From Anaeromyces robustus (lineage: Eukaryota; Neocallimastigomycota; Neocallimastigomycetes; Neocallimastigales; Neocallimastigaceae): a stretch of DNA of 50,621 bases. A program made the translations under genes and the position numbers. The DNA lies in NCBI GenBank assembly GCA_002104895.1, contig MCFG01000377.1, forward strand, positions 15,001 to 65,621, read 5' to 3'. Positions 1 through 13,379 of the stretch are shown piece after piece. Positions within the stretch are counted from its first letter, which is position 1, and each line of letters begins with the position of its first letter. A model generated the notes under the pieces. It was given only the letters and a program-made list of their open reading frames with translations, searched no databases and was not told where the DNA came from.

Positions 1-440
1 TGATTTTTATTAATATTAATTATAATAATAATAATAAATTATATTATTAGTCTTTCAAAAAATAATTAAATAATATTATATAATTTGTTATTTAAAGTAA
101 AAGGTTAAACCTTTTTTTTATTTTTAATAATTATTGAAAAGTAACAAACTAAATATTTTAGTTTTTTCATATATTTACTATTTGGCAATCAAAAAAAAAA
201 TAAAATGATTGATTAATTAAAATATTATAAAATTAATGTTTGATACATTTTTTATAGATAAATGTATACAAAATTATTTATTAAAATTTAAATAAAAATT
301 TTATATATCAAAATTATTATAGTATTACTTGCGGTATATATAAATATAATTATTAATATTTTATTTGTTTTTCTTTTGCTTTTAAAAATTATAAAAAAAA
401 AATCATATTATTAAAGGTAATAATTATAAATTAACTCTAA

Positions 441-543
441 CAAAAAAAATATAATATATTGAAAAAACATAATATAATAAAAAAAATATAATATAATGAA
501 AAAAATATAATATAATGAAAAAAATATAATATAATGAAAATAT
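441..543. repeat. A/T minisatellite upstream of TSC13-like gene
   Basis: Tandem copies, roughly 18-20 bp each, of an A-run followed by TATAATATAATG. The last three copies are nearly identical. It lies about 320 bp upstream of the first ATG. The rest of 1-860 is A/T simple sequence in which I see no gene and no convincing TATA box. Confidence 0.7.
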
Positions 544-860
544 ATTTTAAAACATTAAATAACTTAGTAATAATAAATCATTGAAATTTACACTAAATAA
601 ATTGAATATCTTGTTGAAAAAAATTAATCAATAACATTTCTCAATTTTCCATATTAAAAATAATAATAATAAATATATAAAACCATAATATTTTTATTTT
701 TTTTTATAATGTTTATATATTAATATTTATTTTTCATATATATATAATTATATATAATATCTCTTTAATTTTTATTATTATTATAATAATTATCATAATA
801 ATAAATAATAAAAAAAAAATAATAATTAAAAAAATAAAAAAAAATAAAAAAAAAAGAAAA

Positions 861-2352
861 ATGGTTTTTGTTAAAGTTCAATCTCGTAGTGGTGAAGTTC
901 TCGCTGAAAAGTTAGATATTGATGGAGAAACTGTCCTTGATCTTAAAAAGGCTTTTCAAAAAAAATGTATATATCATTACAATATTAAAAATAAATAATA
1001 ATTTAATTATAACAATGACTCTTTTTTTTTTTTTAAAATGATTTGAAATTGGAAATATATTATTTATATATATAATAAATAAATAAATAAATTAAAATAT
1101 CAAAATATAATATGTATTAATTCAAATAAATATTAATATATATGTATTATAAAAATTTATAATAATACAAAAATGAAACAAAATTTTAAAATTAGTCCCA
1201 AAATTCTACCCAGACAGACAAAGATTAACTATTGGTATGAAAATAATAATAATAATAATAATAATGAAACAAATATATAAATATAGAATAAAAATAGAAT
1301 AAAAATAATATTTAATAAAATAAACATAATTTCTTATTAACTATTAATTTTTTTATATTACATTATATCATTTATTTTATTTTTTTATAAAAAAAAATCT
1401 TTTTTAACAAAATATAGATAAAAAAGTCTTATACGATAAAGATACTTTAGAACAACATGAAATTAAAGATAACAGTAATATTAATATATATATTTTTTTT
1501 TAATAAATAAAAATACAAAAATAAAATTCGAAAAATTAAATAATTTGTCCTTATATACTTTATTATAAATTAAATACTTCGAATAAAAAATAAATAGCTG
1601 TTATTACCTTCAAGGATTTAGGTATATTATATATATATTATTAATTTGAAAATATTTTAAATAAATTTAAAAATATATGAAAATTCATTATAATATATTA
1701 AATGAAATTTAATTTAATATATATATATATTTATTATATAAAAATTTTTAATCTAAAGGTCCACAAATCAGTTGGAGAAATGTTTTCATTGTTGAATACT
1801 TTGGTCCATTATTCATTCATCCATTATTCTACTTTGGATCAAAATTATTTTACAAGGGTGCTACAGGTGAACACACTCCAGTTCAAAAGTATAATAATAT
1901 TTCTATTTTTTCTATTTTTTTATTTATACCTATCTTTACTTTATTTAATGAAATTTCTAATTTTTTTATAATTTAAACATTTCATAAAATATTAATGAAT
2001 ATTAATAATATTTATAATTAATACTTATATCAATAATAACAATAACAATAACAACAAATAATAATTATTATATGAATGAAATAAAAAAAAAAAAATAATT
2101 TAAAAAGGATTTGTTTCTTATTCATTATGATTCACTTCCTTAAGCGTGAATTCGAAACTGTTGCTATTCATCGTTTTAGTAACAATTCTATGCCAGTTAA
2201 AAACATTTTCAAAAATAGTTTCCACTACTGGGTTTTATCTGGTATTAATATGGCCTACTGGATTTACAGACCAGGTTTCACTAGTGGTCATATTCCAGCT
2301 TTCACCTCTACTGTTGGTATGGCTTTTTGTTGTATTTTATGGGTTGTAAGTA

Positions 2353-2383
<31 letters not shown>

Positions 2384-2876
2384 TTAAAATTTAAATTTAT
2401 ATATATTTGTTTTGTTTTACATAAAATATTATTATAATATATATTATGATATATATTTTTTCTTGTATATAATTAATATTAATATAAATCAACTATATAA
2501 ATATCTACTTATATATATAATTAATCTTATTAATAATTATTTTCTATTTTTATGTATTACATAATAAATATCATAATAATCATATTACTTATATATAATA
2601 TATATATGCATATACTTTAAAAAAAATATATATATATAGTACTCTGAAGTTTCCAACCTCTTAACTCACATTATCTTACGTAATTTAAGACCAGCTGGTA
2701 CCAGAGTTAGAAAGATTCCATACGGTTATGGTTTTAATATTGTTACTTGCCCAAACTATTTCTTTGAAACTTTAGCTTGGCTCGCTATTTGCTTACTTAC
2801 TGGATCTATCTCATGTAAATAAAATTATGAATAAATTATGAAAATATAATTAATTATAATATATATAAATTATTAC

Positions 2877-2954
<78 letters not shown>

Positions 2955-3133
2955 AATAAATTAATATGAAAATATAATAAATTATTATATATACTATTTT
3001 TTAAATCAATTTATTAAATTAATAATTATAATAATATTATTATATATATGTATATATAGCATGGTTATTCACCATTGTCGCTTTCGCTCAAGTAAGATTT
3101 TAATATACATTTAATAATCTTTAATATATTGTT

Positions 3134-3196
<63 letters not shown>

Positions 3197-3354
3197 TTTT
3201 TTATTATTTCTATTCTTATCCTAATATAATAATTAAATAATTAAATAAAAAGATGTACGAATGGGCAGTTAAGAAGAGACGTAACTACATTAAAGAATTC
3301 GGTGATGCTTTCCCAAAAGACAAGAGAACTGCTATTATTCCATTCCTTCTTTAA
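861..3354 (+). CDS. TSC13: very-long-chain enoyl-CoA reductase (TSC13/TECR family)
   Basis: Last step of the ER very-long-chain fatty acid elongation cycle: NADPH-dependent reduction of trans-2-enoyl-CoA. Nine exons: 861-966, 1196-1234, 1418-1474, 1598-1621, 1759-1888, 2108-2345, 2640-2814, 3060-3091, 3253-3354. Joined they give an uninterrupted 300-residue protein, close to the roughly 300-310 residues usual for the family. The N-terminus is the ubiquitin-like domain typical of TECR (about residues 1-70), followed by KDLGPQISWR. Then come hydrophobic membrane segments (FIVEYFGPLFIHPLFYF; KICFLFIMIHFLKREFE) and the steroid-reductase-like C-terminal domain with FKNSFHYW and the family signature GYGFNIVTCPNYFFE (about residues 227-241), preceded by RNLRPAGTRVRKIP. 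The start is the ATG in AAAAATGG, and the C-terminus is basic (KKRRNYIKEF). Intron 7 holds a long ATT run and intron 8 a TTTA run. Identity is near certain; the two micro-exons (39 and 24 nt) are set by frame and family alignment. Confidence 0.95.
2872..2953. repeat. ATT trinucleotide microsatellite in TSC13 intron 7
   Basis: An uninterrupted run of about 26 ATT units inside an intron. It is a simple repeat with no coding content. Confidence 0.9.
3134..3200. repeat. TTTA tetranucleotide microsatellite in TSC13 intron 8
   Basis: About 16 TTTA units fill most of a 161-bp intron, leaving little room for a branch-point region. The same tetranucleotide recurs at 3770-3890 downstream of the gene. 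Confidence 0.9.
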
Positions 3355-3782
3355 ATTAAGAATATAATAAATTAATTATTATATACAATATTTTATTAGC
3401 CATATCAAAAAAAAAAAAAAAAAATAATAACAATAATTATAATAATAATAAAATTAATAATAATCGAATAAATTTTATAGATGTTTTTAATTTTAATTAT
3501 AATATAAAAAAAAAATAAAATATAATATAGTAAGTAAAATAATTTCAACACAAAGAAAAAAAAAATAACATAAAAGTAAAAAATAAAAATAAAAATAAAA
3601 ATTAAAAAAGAAACAGATAATTAAATAATTATTAAATGCAAATTATATAAATATTTAAAATAAAAAAAAAAAAAAAACTAATAAATAATAATATAAAAAA
3701 ATATATGTGAAAAATTTCTCTCAATATTTGCACTTGACAATAATTCTTAATTTATTAATTTATTTAATTTATTAATTTATTT

Positions 3783-3858
<76 letters not shown>

Positions 3859-4276
3859 TTAATTTATTTATTTATTTATTTATTTATTTACATTTTTTAA
3901 AAATATTTCATTCCCATAAAAAATTTAATTATAAGTATTATATAATTAAATAAGAATACTTTTTTTTCGTTATTTATATATATATATATATAATAAAATA
4001 AATGATTTATATAAATAAAACATTTTATATATTAATTATTAAATATATAAATATATTTAAAAGAAATATATATATATAAATTATTTTTGCTTATTTTATT
4101 TAATTATTTTTTTTTAATATTTTCTAAACTCTAAAAAAAATTTAAATATAAAATGGTATTTTTTTTCTTCTTTTTCTTTTTTAATACTTTTATTATTGTT
4201 ATATATCATTGATATCTAATAATATGTTGTTATTATTTTTTTAATGTCAATTTATTAACATATCTATTAAATTATT
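3355..4276. other. intergenic region between two convergent genes
   Basis: This holds the 3' ends of the TSC13-like gene and the hydrolase gene. It has poly-A and poly-T runs and a long TTTA microsatellite at about 3770-3890. I see no gene, RNA or clear polyadenylation signal that could be told from the A/T background. Confidence 0.6.
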
Positions 4277-6084
4277 TTAAAAGACATTGAAATTTTCAAC
4301 TTTTTCATAAGCAACATTAGTGGTTGGACCATGACCTGGTATAATACATGTATCATCACCTAAAGGATATATTTTATCTCTAATAGCAGTTCTTAAAACA
4401 GTACCATCACCTCCCCAAAGATCACTTCTACCAACAGATTCCCTTTTATATAAAAATAAGTATATATAATAAAAATATATATATTATAAATAGAAAAAAT
4501 ATATATATTTTTTTTATTTAATATAATACTTCTTAATTATAAATTTAAATATATAATAATTGTTTTTTTGTTTTATTTATTCTTTCATTTATTTATTTTA
4601 TTATATACAATATTTTATTTATTAAAAAAAAACTTACTTGAAAAGAGTATCACCAACAATAGCAACTTTTTCCTTTGGGAAGTAGAAAGTTACTGAACCC
4701 TTACTATAAAAAAAAAATAAATATTCAATTTATAATTTAATAATAATAATAATAATAATAATAATTGATATTTATTTTTTTATTTTTAATTACAATATTA
4801 CTATGAATATAAATAATTTTAATGTTTTTTTTTTTCATACCTATGACCCGGAGTATGAATAACCCTTGCAACAGGTTTATCATTTAACATAATTTCATCT
4901 CCTTCTTCTATTCAAATATAAACATCAAACCAATATTAAAAAAATAGATTTCAAATTAGCATTTTTTAAATTAAAAAAAGAAATTTCTAAAATTTAATTC
5001 TTAAATAATAAATATAATGAAAAATATATAAATATTTACTTATAAATACATCAGGCTTTTCTGGAAGTTTTTCTTCTTCTTTATATTTTAAACCAAAAGC
5101 TTTTGCTTGTTCAGCATGATTTTTCCATAAATACTTTTATATAAAGTATTAATAAAATATTATATTACATATAATTTTAATATTTTTTTTATATTATATA
5201 TCAATTATTCATTATTAATTATTAATTATTAAAACAAAATACCATATCTTCTTCATGTAAATAAATTTTACAATTAAAAGCTTTCTTTAATTGACCGACA
5301 GCACCAATATGGTCAAAATGGCTATTTTTATTATATTAATAATATTTTGATATTATAACATTTAAAAATTTAATATTTACATTATTAAATTTATTTTTAC
5401 TTGTTTAATATGTTCTATAAATTTTTTTTATATATATTTTATTTTATTTTATTTTTTTACTTTATATATTTATTTAAAATATTAATTAAACTTACGCATG
5501 AGTCAATAAAATAGATTTCAATTGAAGATTATTTTTCTCTATAATATTTTTTAAAATTTCGAAATCACCTCCAGGGTCTACAATTAAAGCCTTTAAATAA
5601 ATAAAAATAAATATTTATTTTTATTATAGTAATATTAAAATTAAAATATTAATGATATAATTAAAATATTTATATATTTCATTTGTTATTTTTATGATTT
5701 TACTTAAATATAATCATTATAATAATAAAATTTAAATATTACATCTTTAGAATTAACAGCATTAATAATACAACAATTAACACTAAGAAGACCAGCTGGA
5801 ATAATTTGAATACGTAAATCAGATTTATTGGTTTCCTCCTTTGAAGATGAATCAACATAAAAACGAATATTTGACTTATTTAAGTTATAATTCTTAACTC
5901 CATAAACATTATTATTAATTGTATTATTTAATAATGAAGATTTTTGTAACTTGGAAGAATTAGATGTGGATAAAGATGAAAATTTCAAATTAGTTAATAA
6001 ATTACATCCTCTAGAAGCAATTCCAGTTGGAATAGCAGTGTTTAAAATCTTATTACCAACTACTTTTGCTGGTAAAGAATACAT
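4277..6084 (-). CDS. glyoxalase-II-like metallo-beta-lactamase-fold hydrolase with N-terminal extension
   Basis: Predicted thioester hydrolase of the YcbL/GloC (type II glyoxalase II) kind. Seven exons in transcription order: 6084-5743, 5590-5496, 5321-5243, 5133-5040, 4907-4841, 4703-4638, 4442-4277. They give 302 residues without a stop. The binuclear-metal set is complete: THAHFDH (His145, His147, Asp149, His150), HTPGHSKGS (His225), VGDTLF (Asp244) and IPGHGPTT (His285), plus VDPGGD at 118-123. There is no room for the extra C-terminal glutathione-binding domain of classical HAGH. The core begins at about residue 93 (RIQIIPAGLLSVNCCI). Residues 1-90 are Ser/Asn/Lys-rich with essentially no acidic residue before about residue 75, so they may be a mitochondrion- or hydrogenosome-type presequence (inference). 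The exact substrate cannot be read from sequence. It is convergent with the TSC13-like gene. Confidence 0.92.
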
Positions 6085-9000
6085 CTTTTTTTATTATTTA
6101 TTAATAATACTATTAATGCTTATAATATTATTTATTATTGATATGATAAATATTATTAAAAAAAAATAATAATAATAATAATAATAAAAAGATTATAAAT
6201 ATTATAATATATATTAAAAATAAATGTAAATTTTTTAAAGCTCGATAATTATTGGTTAATATATTTACTATAAAAAATTCATACTATAATTAAAAATTAT
6301 AGTAATAATAAAAATTAAAACATCCACAAAATCAAAATTCAAGATTTATTATTATTTATAATTAATTTAAAAACTATATTATTTAAATAATTTTTAAAGA
6401 TGAAAATAATTAATATTGAAAAAAAAAAAAATTTTAAAGATGAAAAAAAAATAAAATAAAGTTAAAAAAATAAACCTAAAATTATATTAATTTACAATAA
6501 CTTCCTTCATCAATTTTTATCATTGCTATTTTGACTTATTAAAATATTTTATTTTCATCGTAATACAACAATAAAAATAATTTAATGGTTTATAATAATA
6601 ATTTAATAGTTTATTATAAAAATTAATATTAATACTTTTACTATTATAATTTTATTGTTATTGATATTTTACTATTTATTATGAATATTTAATATTATTG
6701 TTATCTATTATTCATATATATATAAATATATTTTTTTTACACGTTATATTTACATGTATTTATATATTTAATATTTATTTTTTATTAAAAACTTAATTAT
6801 TAAATTTTATCATTATAATAATATTTCTTTCTTTTTTTTATTTAATTAATGATACATTTTAAATATATATTTATTTATAATATTTAACATCTTTATTTAA
6901 AGATTAAGTTGGATATATATTTTTGATAGAATTCAATTAAAATAAGTTATAATTAAATAATTATATATGGTTAGGTTATATTATATTTATATTTAATTAG
7001 GATTTTATATTATAACCATTTTCAAGTGCATTTAATATTTACTATAATGCATTTATATATATATTATTATATATTGCGGTTAATTTAAAAGATGTTGAAT
7101 ATAGTATAATGTGCTTTATTTTTTAAGTTAAAATAAATCATATTTATATTACTAAATTGATATATATATATATATATATATTCGAAAAATCATAAATCTA
7201 ATTTAATTAATTATACATAATTATCGAGACTGATTTATTATTATTATTTCAATAAAAAAAAAACTTTAATAATAGCAATAACGCATTTTTTAAAGACAAA
7301 TTATATATAATATATATACAGAAAAATTTAGTAATATTTTCTGAGTTAACTTTAAGCATTTTTTGTAACGATTTATACATATAGGTACATTTAGAAGTAA
7401 TATTTCTTATTTAACTATAAACATTTGACTTTTCGTAACGATTTATACATATAGATACATCTAAAATAATAATAACAAAATAAATATAATTAGAATGAAA
7501 TTAATTATAAAATAAAAAAAAATTAATGTTGATATTATTACATTCATTTTTTTTATATGTTAAATACATAATTATAATGAAAGTACTAAATTATTTCAAC
7601 ATTTTTATATTTTATTTTATTTTTTATATTGTTATAATTATTCTGTATTTTTAAATATATTAATATCGGTAAATAGTGAAGAAAATAAAAATAAAAACAA
7701 AACAGAGAAAAAAAAAATAACAAAAATTTAATATTAATTTAATATATCTTAATTTAGTTTAATTAGTAGTATGGTTCATATATATAATTTATTTTAACTA
7801 TTATTTGTTATTTTTACTATTATTTGTTATAAAGTTTAATTACAATAATTATATTTACTGTTTTATTGTTTTATTTATTTATTTATTACTTATTTATAAG
7901 TATTATTATTAAATAATAATATTTAATAATATGTTCTCTTAAAAATTTTAATTATTATATTTCTTTTTATAGTTTCAAATTTTTTTTATTAGTTATTTAT
8001 ATTTAATTAATTTTTTTTTTATTAATTATTTATTATTATTTATTATTATTTAATTTTTTATTTTATATTATTTTATCATTTTATTAATTATTTTAATGAA
8101 TTAATGTAATTTCTGTTTTTTTTTTTTTTTTATATTTTTTTTCAAGTTTTTATTTAAAATTTCCATGGTGAATAATAATAAAAATAATAAATTTAATACA
8201 TATAAAGCAATATAATTCGACATATATTAATAATAATAATAGATGATATATAAACTCCTGATGATAATATGATGTCAATAATATATTAAATAAAACAAAT
8301 GGAAAAAATATAAAAAAAATTTAATTTTGTTGACTTTTTAACAAGCCACAAAAACAAAGTATAATACATTTATAAAATGTACATTAATGTGTTGTTGTAA
8401 TAGAAAAATTTTAAAAAATCTATTAGATAAATTCTATTTAAGTTGATAAGATTATTTAATGACTTTTTATATTAAAATATTATAAAGATTTAAAACCAAT
8501 AGTTTTAAATGATTAATAAAAAGAATAATAACTTTAATTATTATCATTTTTAATATGTATTTATTTGTACTACTTTAAAAATTTTAAAAATTTGTTTCAA
8601 TATTTAATTATTTTTTTAATATAATTTTTTGATTCTAATTAATATATTATTACTAAGAATTATTATATTTGTGCAATATTATATGATTACATTAGAATAT
8701 ATTGAATTCAATGTATTATTTATATATTACATATAATTATTACAAAATATTAGATTTAAATTTTTCAATAAATTAAATAAAACAAAAAAAAAAAAAAAGA
8801 ATGTAATGTATTATTTTAAAAAATATATTTTAACTATTAAAATATCATTTATTATTATATATTTATAATATATATAAATATATATTAATATATATTATCA
8901 ATTAAAATTATTCAATTTGTATATTAACATAAAAATCAATTTTTTTTTTTTACGAGCAATGATACCAAATTAAAGAACGAATATTAATATGAATGAACTT

Positions 9001-9560
9001 AAAGAAAAAGGAAATAAATAATAATAAATAATAATAGTATTTGTTTGGATTATAATAATAAATAAAAATATTAATTATCAGTTATTTTATCCATAATTAT
9101 AAATATTTTTAAATATAATAAAATCAAAAAATAACAATGAAAAAAAAATTTCATTTTTATTATCTAATATTTATATATTCTATTCTTGTTTTATCAAAAG
9201 AATAAAAAAAAATTTTTTTTTTGAATAGATTAAATATTAAATATTTAAATTTTTTTTATTAAAAAAATAGAAAAATAAAATATTTATCAGACATTTATTA
9301 TTATTATTTTTTTTGACATGTTTTTAATTTATTTTTTTTTTTTTTTAATTATAATTATTATTATTATATAAAAAATTTAAGGTATTATACAATTGATATA
9401 TTTATCATAAATTAATCAAAAATTTATTATTAATTAAAGATAGTAATATTAAAAAAAGTTAACAATCTTTTTTTTTTTTTTTTTTTTTAAAAAAGTTAAT
9501 AATAAAACTTTAAAAAAGTTATATAATTATACTTAATATTATAATTATTTTTGAATATGT
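6085..9560. other. 3.5-kb gene-free A/T-rich stretch
   Basis: No open frame with exon-like composition, no RNA gene and no transposon remnant that I can recognise. It contains poly-A/T runs, TA runs (about 7160-7180) and one diverged direct repeat, listed separately at 7328-7465. Confidence 0.6.
7328..7465. repeat. diverged 70-bp tandem duplication
   Basis: GTAACGATTTATACATATA occurs at 7365-7383 and again exactly 70 bp later at 7435-7453. Similar sequence lies to the left of each (AATATTT..TTAACT.TAA.CATTT) and GATACAT/GGTACAT to the right. Function unknown. Confidence 0.7.
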
Positions 9561-9568
9561 AAAATTAG

Positions 9569-9592
9569 TATATAAAGCTTCCATTTCTCTTT
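9569..9592 (+). promoter_or_regulatory. TATA box and downstream C/T motif of gene A
   Basis: TATATAAAGCTT followed at once by CCATTTCTCTTTT, 349 bp upstream of the gene A start codon. Gene B has the same arrangement (TATAAAAGCTTTGATATTTCTC), which supports a shared core promoter. The transcription start itself is not visible. Confidence 0.55.
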
Positions 9593-9917
9593 TGTTTGAA
9601 AAGTGCGAATCAATAAAAAAATATATTTTTTTATTTATTTATAATAATTAATTTAATTATTAATTAAAAGGAAAAATAAAATAATTTCATATTACTTAAT
9701 CTAATAATTATTTTTTTTTCTTTTCTAAGGCATATCATATAATAATATAATTGTATAATTTAGTACTATATAATAAATAAATATTTATAGTTGATCTAAA
9801 AAATATATATATATCTAACAAAATATAAATAAAATAAAATAAAAAAAAAAAAAACACACACATAAAAATCTATATTATTAAAGAAACTAAAATATTAAAT
9901 AATTAAAAAAAAAAAAA

Positions 9918-11270
9918 ATGAAATTATTAAATGTTTTATTTTTATTTGGTGGCTTTATTAGCTATGTATTAGCAGGTGCTTCTAGTTACCAAATTACTTA
10001 TTATGGTTGTCCCAATGAATGCAGTTCTCAAGAACATCCTTCATGTGGTATTAAAATATATCCAGATAGTGACAATAAATATTTCTGTGCTTTAGTAAGT
10101 ATATATATTTTATAAAATAAAAACTTTTTTTTATGTATTTATATATATATATATATAAATACTAATTTAAAATTTAACATATATATAATATAAATATAAA
10201 ACAAAAGAGTAAAAAATTATCTGGTTATGAAAAGTATTGTGGACAAAGAGTTATTGTTATGCTTACTGATGGTTCTAAAACAATGAGTAATATATAATTT
10301 TTATTATAATTATAATTCATTTTCATTTCTATGTTTTATATTATATTATATAAATATATTAAAAATATTAATTAATATTATTATTTTTGTTATTTTAATA
10401 ATTAAATTAATATATAAATTATAAATAGTTAATGTCCAAGTTGTTGATTCCTGTAGTAGCTGTGAACAATATCATGTTGATCTTTCATCTTATTCTTTCT
10501 CTGCTCTTTTGGATCAAAGACATGGTGTTGCTAATGTTATTTGGGGTATTTATAATAGTAGTGGTAATAAGTTATTAGGACCAATTTACAATAGTCTTGG
10601 TAGTGCTCCATCTAAGTTTGGATTATCATCAGGTGATTTCCTTTCTGCTTTTGATGCTAATGCCAGTAAAATGGCTAAAAATGGTCAAAAAAAGGGTGAA
10701 TTTTCTTCATCTGCTTCTGGTTCTAGTCCAAAACCAACTACAACTCAGAAAACAACTACTCAAAAAACTACTACTTCTACTGCTGTTATTCAAAATCCAA
10801 CTAATAATCCATCACAACAAGTACCTACAACTCTTCCACCAAAGCAACCAACAAGTCAAACTTCATTACCATCAAAGAGTACTATTTCTAGTTTACCACC
10901 AAAAGTTACTGAAGGTCCAATTACAACTAATGCTAAAACTGTTCCAACTAAAACTTTAGAAGGAACAGGATCTGTTAAAACTGTTAATCCATCTGATCCA
11001 ATTGTTAAGGAAATAGCTAAAGAAAAAGAAAATAAGGATAATGGTAGTTCTGCTGTTGGTATTGTTGCTTGTATTGGTGGTGGTGTTCTTGGTGCTGCTG
11101 GTGTAAGTTTACTTTTAATGAAAAAGAAGAGTCCAGGTACTTATGAAGATATGAAACAAAAATTCCCAGAAGCTTTCAGTCAAGTTAAAAGAGGTATTTC
11201 TCGTAGAGCAACTTCAATTAAGAGGAAAGTTACTAAAAGAGAACCAAATACTAATGCTACTATTGTTTAA
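9918..11270 (+). CDS. expansin-like (DPBB) membrane-anchored protein, gene A
   Basis: Three exons (9918-10094, 10208-10286, 10429-11270) give 365 residues. The order is signal peptide (1-20), then a double-psi beta-barrel domain of the RlpA/expansin-N/barwin type. The barrel starts with ITYYGCPNEC (about 26-35), continues with YFCAL, YCGQRVIVMLTDGSKTM and VVDSCSSC, and has the expansin-like H-x-D in YHVDLSSYSF (about 97-106). Next is a shorter conserved part (IWGIYNSSGNKLLGPIYNS; FLSAFDANASKMAK), a Thr/Ser/Pro-rich linker, probably O-glycosylated (about 180-285), a transmembrane helix (about 293-316) and a 49-residue basic tail beginning KKKSPGTYEDMKQKFPEAF. Topology should be type I: barrel outside, tail in the cytosol. 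No catalytic module or expansin domain 2 is seen. It probably binds or loosens wall polysaccharide; the activity is inference. First member of a same-strand array. Confidence 0.88.
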
Positions 11271-13255
11271 ACTAATACTATTATCAATTAAAGAAAAAAA
11301 AAATTTTTTTTTGAAGATATTATCCTATCTTTTTTTCTTTTTTTGATATAGGAAAAATTCAAAGTAAACATAACAAAAAAAGATGCAAAAGACTCAAATA
11401 GGAAAGTTTATTTATAATATAAAAACTTTTATAGTTTTTTTTTTTTTATATCTTTTAATATTTTTTTAAAAGATAAATATTTTAATATATATATATATAT
11501 ATATATTAATTCCATATTTAGTAAATTAATGATAATATGTTTATCAAATTTACTATATTAATCCTACATAATTGAAAAAAATCTTTTTTTTTTTTTTTTT
11601 TTTCAGTGGTAATAATAAAAAATTAAAAAATATTTTTGAGAAATATTGGTTAATTATTAATACAAAAAAGAAAAGAAAAAAAAAAAAAGATTCAATTTTT
11701 GAAGAAAAAATTTTTATATTTCTTTCTTTGAAATTATTATTCATTATTATATTTATATTTATATTAAAAAATATTTTTTTTAATATTAATTTTTTAAAAA
11801 CTAAACAAATATAATTTAATTAGTAGTAAAAGAAATCATAAATTATAATAATAATAATAATAATAATTATAATTATAATAATTATAAGGATAATTAAATA
11901 TAGATTAGATGTTTTATAAGTTAGAAAAATAAAACATAGAAAAATCCATTTAGTATAAAAATAATTATTAGACTTCAAAGAAAAAGAAAGAAAAAGAAAA
12001 ATCAAAGCAAGCCAAAAAAAATAACAAAAAAAAACAAAACAAAAAAACAAAACAAAAAACAAAAAAAAAAAACAAAAAACAAAAAACAAAAAAACAAAAA
12101 CAAAAAAAAAATAATAACAAAAAACAATAAAAAAAAAAAAGCAAAAAAACAAAAACAAAAAATAAAAAAAAAAAGATAACAAACAAAACAAAAAACAAAA
12201 AATATAAAAATAAGAATAATGAGAATAAGTAGAACAAAATAAAAAACTAAAACATTAATAATAGTAAATAATAATACAATAGTTAATTTATTATAATAGC
12301 AAATAATTTTACCTTAACTTTTTTTTTTTTTAAAAAAAAACAAAAAGATAAAAAAAAATACAATGAAGTTTTAATAGAACCTTTTTTTTTATCATTTAAA
12401 TGATAATATTAATTATTCAAATAAAATATTTTAATATGTATATATAGTTATGTATATATTGATTTATTTTTTTTTAAATAAGGTGAAATATATAAATTTA
12501 TTAAATAAATAAAAATTTCAAATATCGTATAAAAATTGCTTTTTTTTTATATATTCTTTCTGTATTGTGTTTAAAAAATAAAGAAATATTAATCTAATAT
12601 ATATGCTTTTTTTTTTTTTTTAAATTTTTAAGAAAAGTTTTTGTTCATTGCGTATATATGAGACGTCTTTTCTTTTTTAATTTTATAGAAATTTAAAGTT
12701 TATGATAAATATAAGAAGATAAAAAAAAAAAATTAATGGAATGTTTCACTAAAGAAGATTAAACAAAAAACAAAAAACAAAAATAAATAGAATGTTTTAC
12801 TATTCTAAAAATTTTATTAATACTGGAGAGAATAGTTGTAATTTATTTGTGTTTAATATTTCATTTTGTTTATAAATAAATTTTATTGTATTTTATTTTT
12901 ATTTATTAGTTTTTTTTTTTTTTTTTATACATATATAATGTACTAAAACGTATACAATATTATCTACATATGTATACGATTAAATTTATTTTATAACGCC
13001 ACAATACATTAACTTTATATATAATAATTTTGTTTGATTCATATTATTATTATTTAATATAATTAATAATTAATATTTGACATTATTATTATTTAATTTT
13101 ATAATTTAATATATTTTTAAATGTAATAAATAATATATAAATTTAATATATTAATATATATCAACAATATAATTTAATATATTATATATGAAAATCAATT
13201 TATTAAGGTAATTTTTGTTTAAAAAAACATATGAAATTAAATTTGTTTAAAATGG
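11271..13255. other. gene-free spacer between genes A and B
   Basis: Immediately 3' of gene A are A/T runs and an imperfect inverted pair near 11295-11350 (AAGATATTATCCTATC / GATATAGGAAAA), possibly a 3' processing region. The tract 11974-12215 is almost pure A with scattered C (AAAACAAAAAAC type), a strand-asymmetric simple sequence. Frames across it are low-complexity artefacts. I see no gene. Confidence 0.6.
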
Positions 13256-13280
13256 TATAAAAGCTTTGATATTTCTCTAA
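13256..13280 (+). promoter_or_regulatory. TATA box and downstream motif of gene B
   Basis: TATAAAAGCTTTGATATTTCTC, 328 bp upstream of the gene B ATG, matching the arrangement before gene A. It is followed by an AAAT microsatellite at about 13310-13385 inside the presumed 5' leader. Confidence 0.55.
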
Positions 13281-13344
13281 ATTGTTAAGACTTGATAGAA
13301 AAATAAAATAAATAAATAAACAAATAAATATATAAATAAATATA

Positions 13345-13379
<35 letters not shown>

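Noticed and set aside
2872-3890. Microsatellites as CRISPR-like or regulatory arrays
   Set aside because: Simple ATT and TTTA slippage tracts without spacers or structure.
5951-6169. Plus-strand frame of 72 codons
   Set aside because: Antisense shadow of the first exon of the hydrolase gene.
11820-12237. Phe-rich minus-strand frames
   Set aside because: Translation of an A/C simple tract; low complexity, no conserved features.
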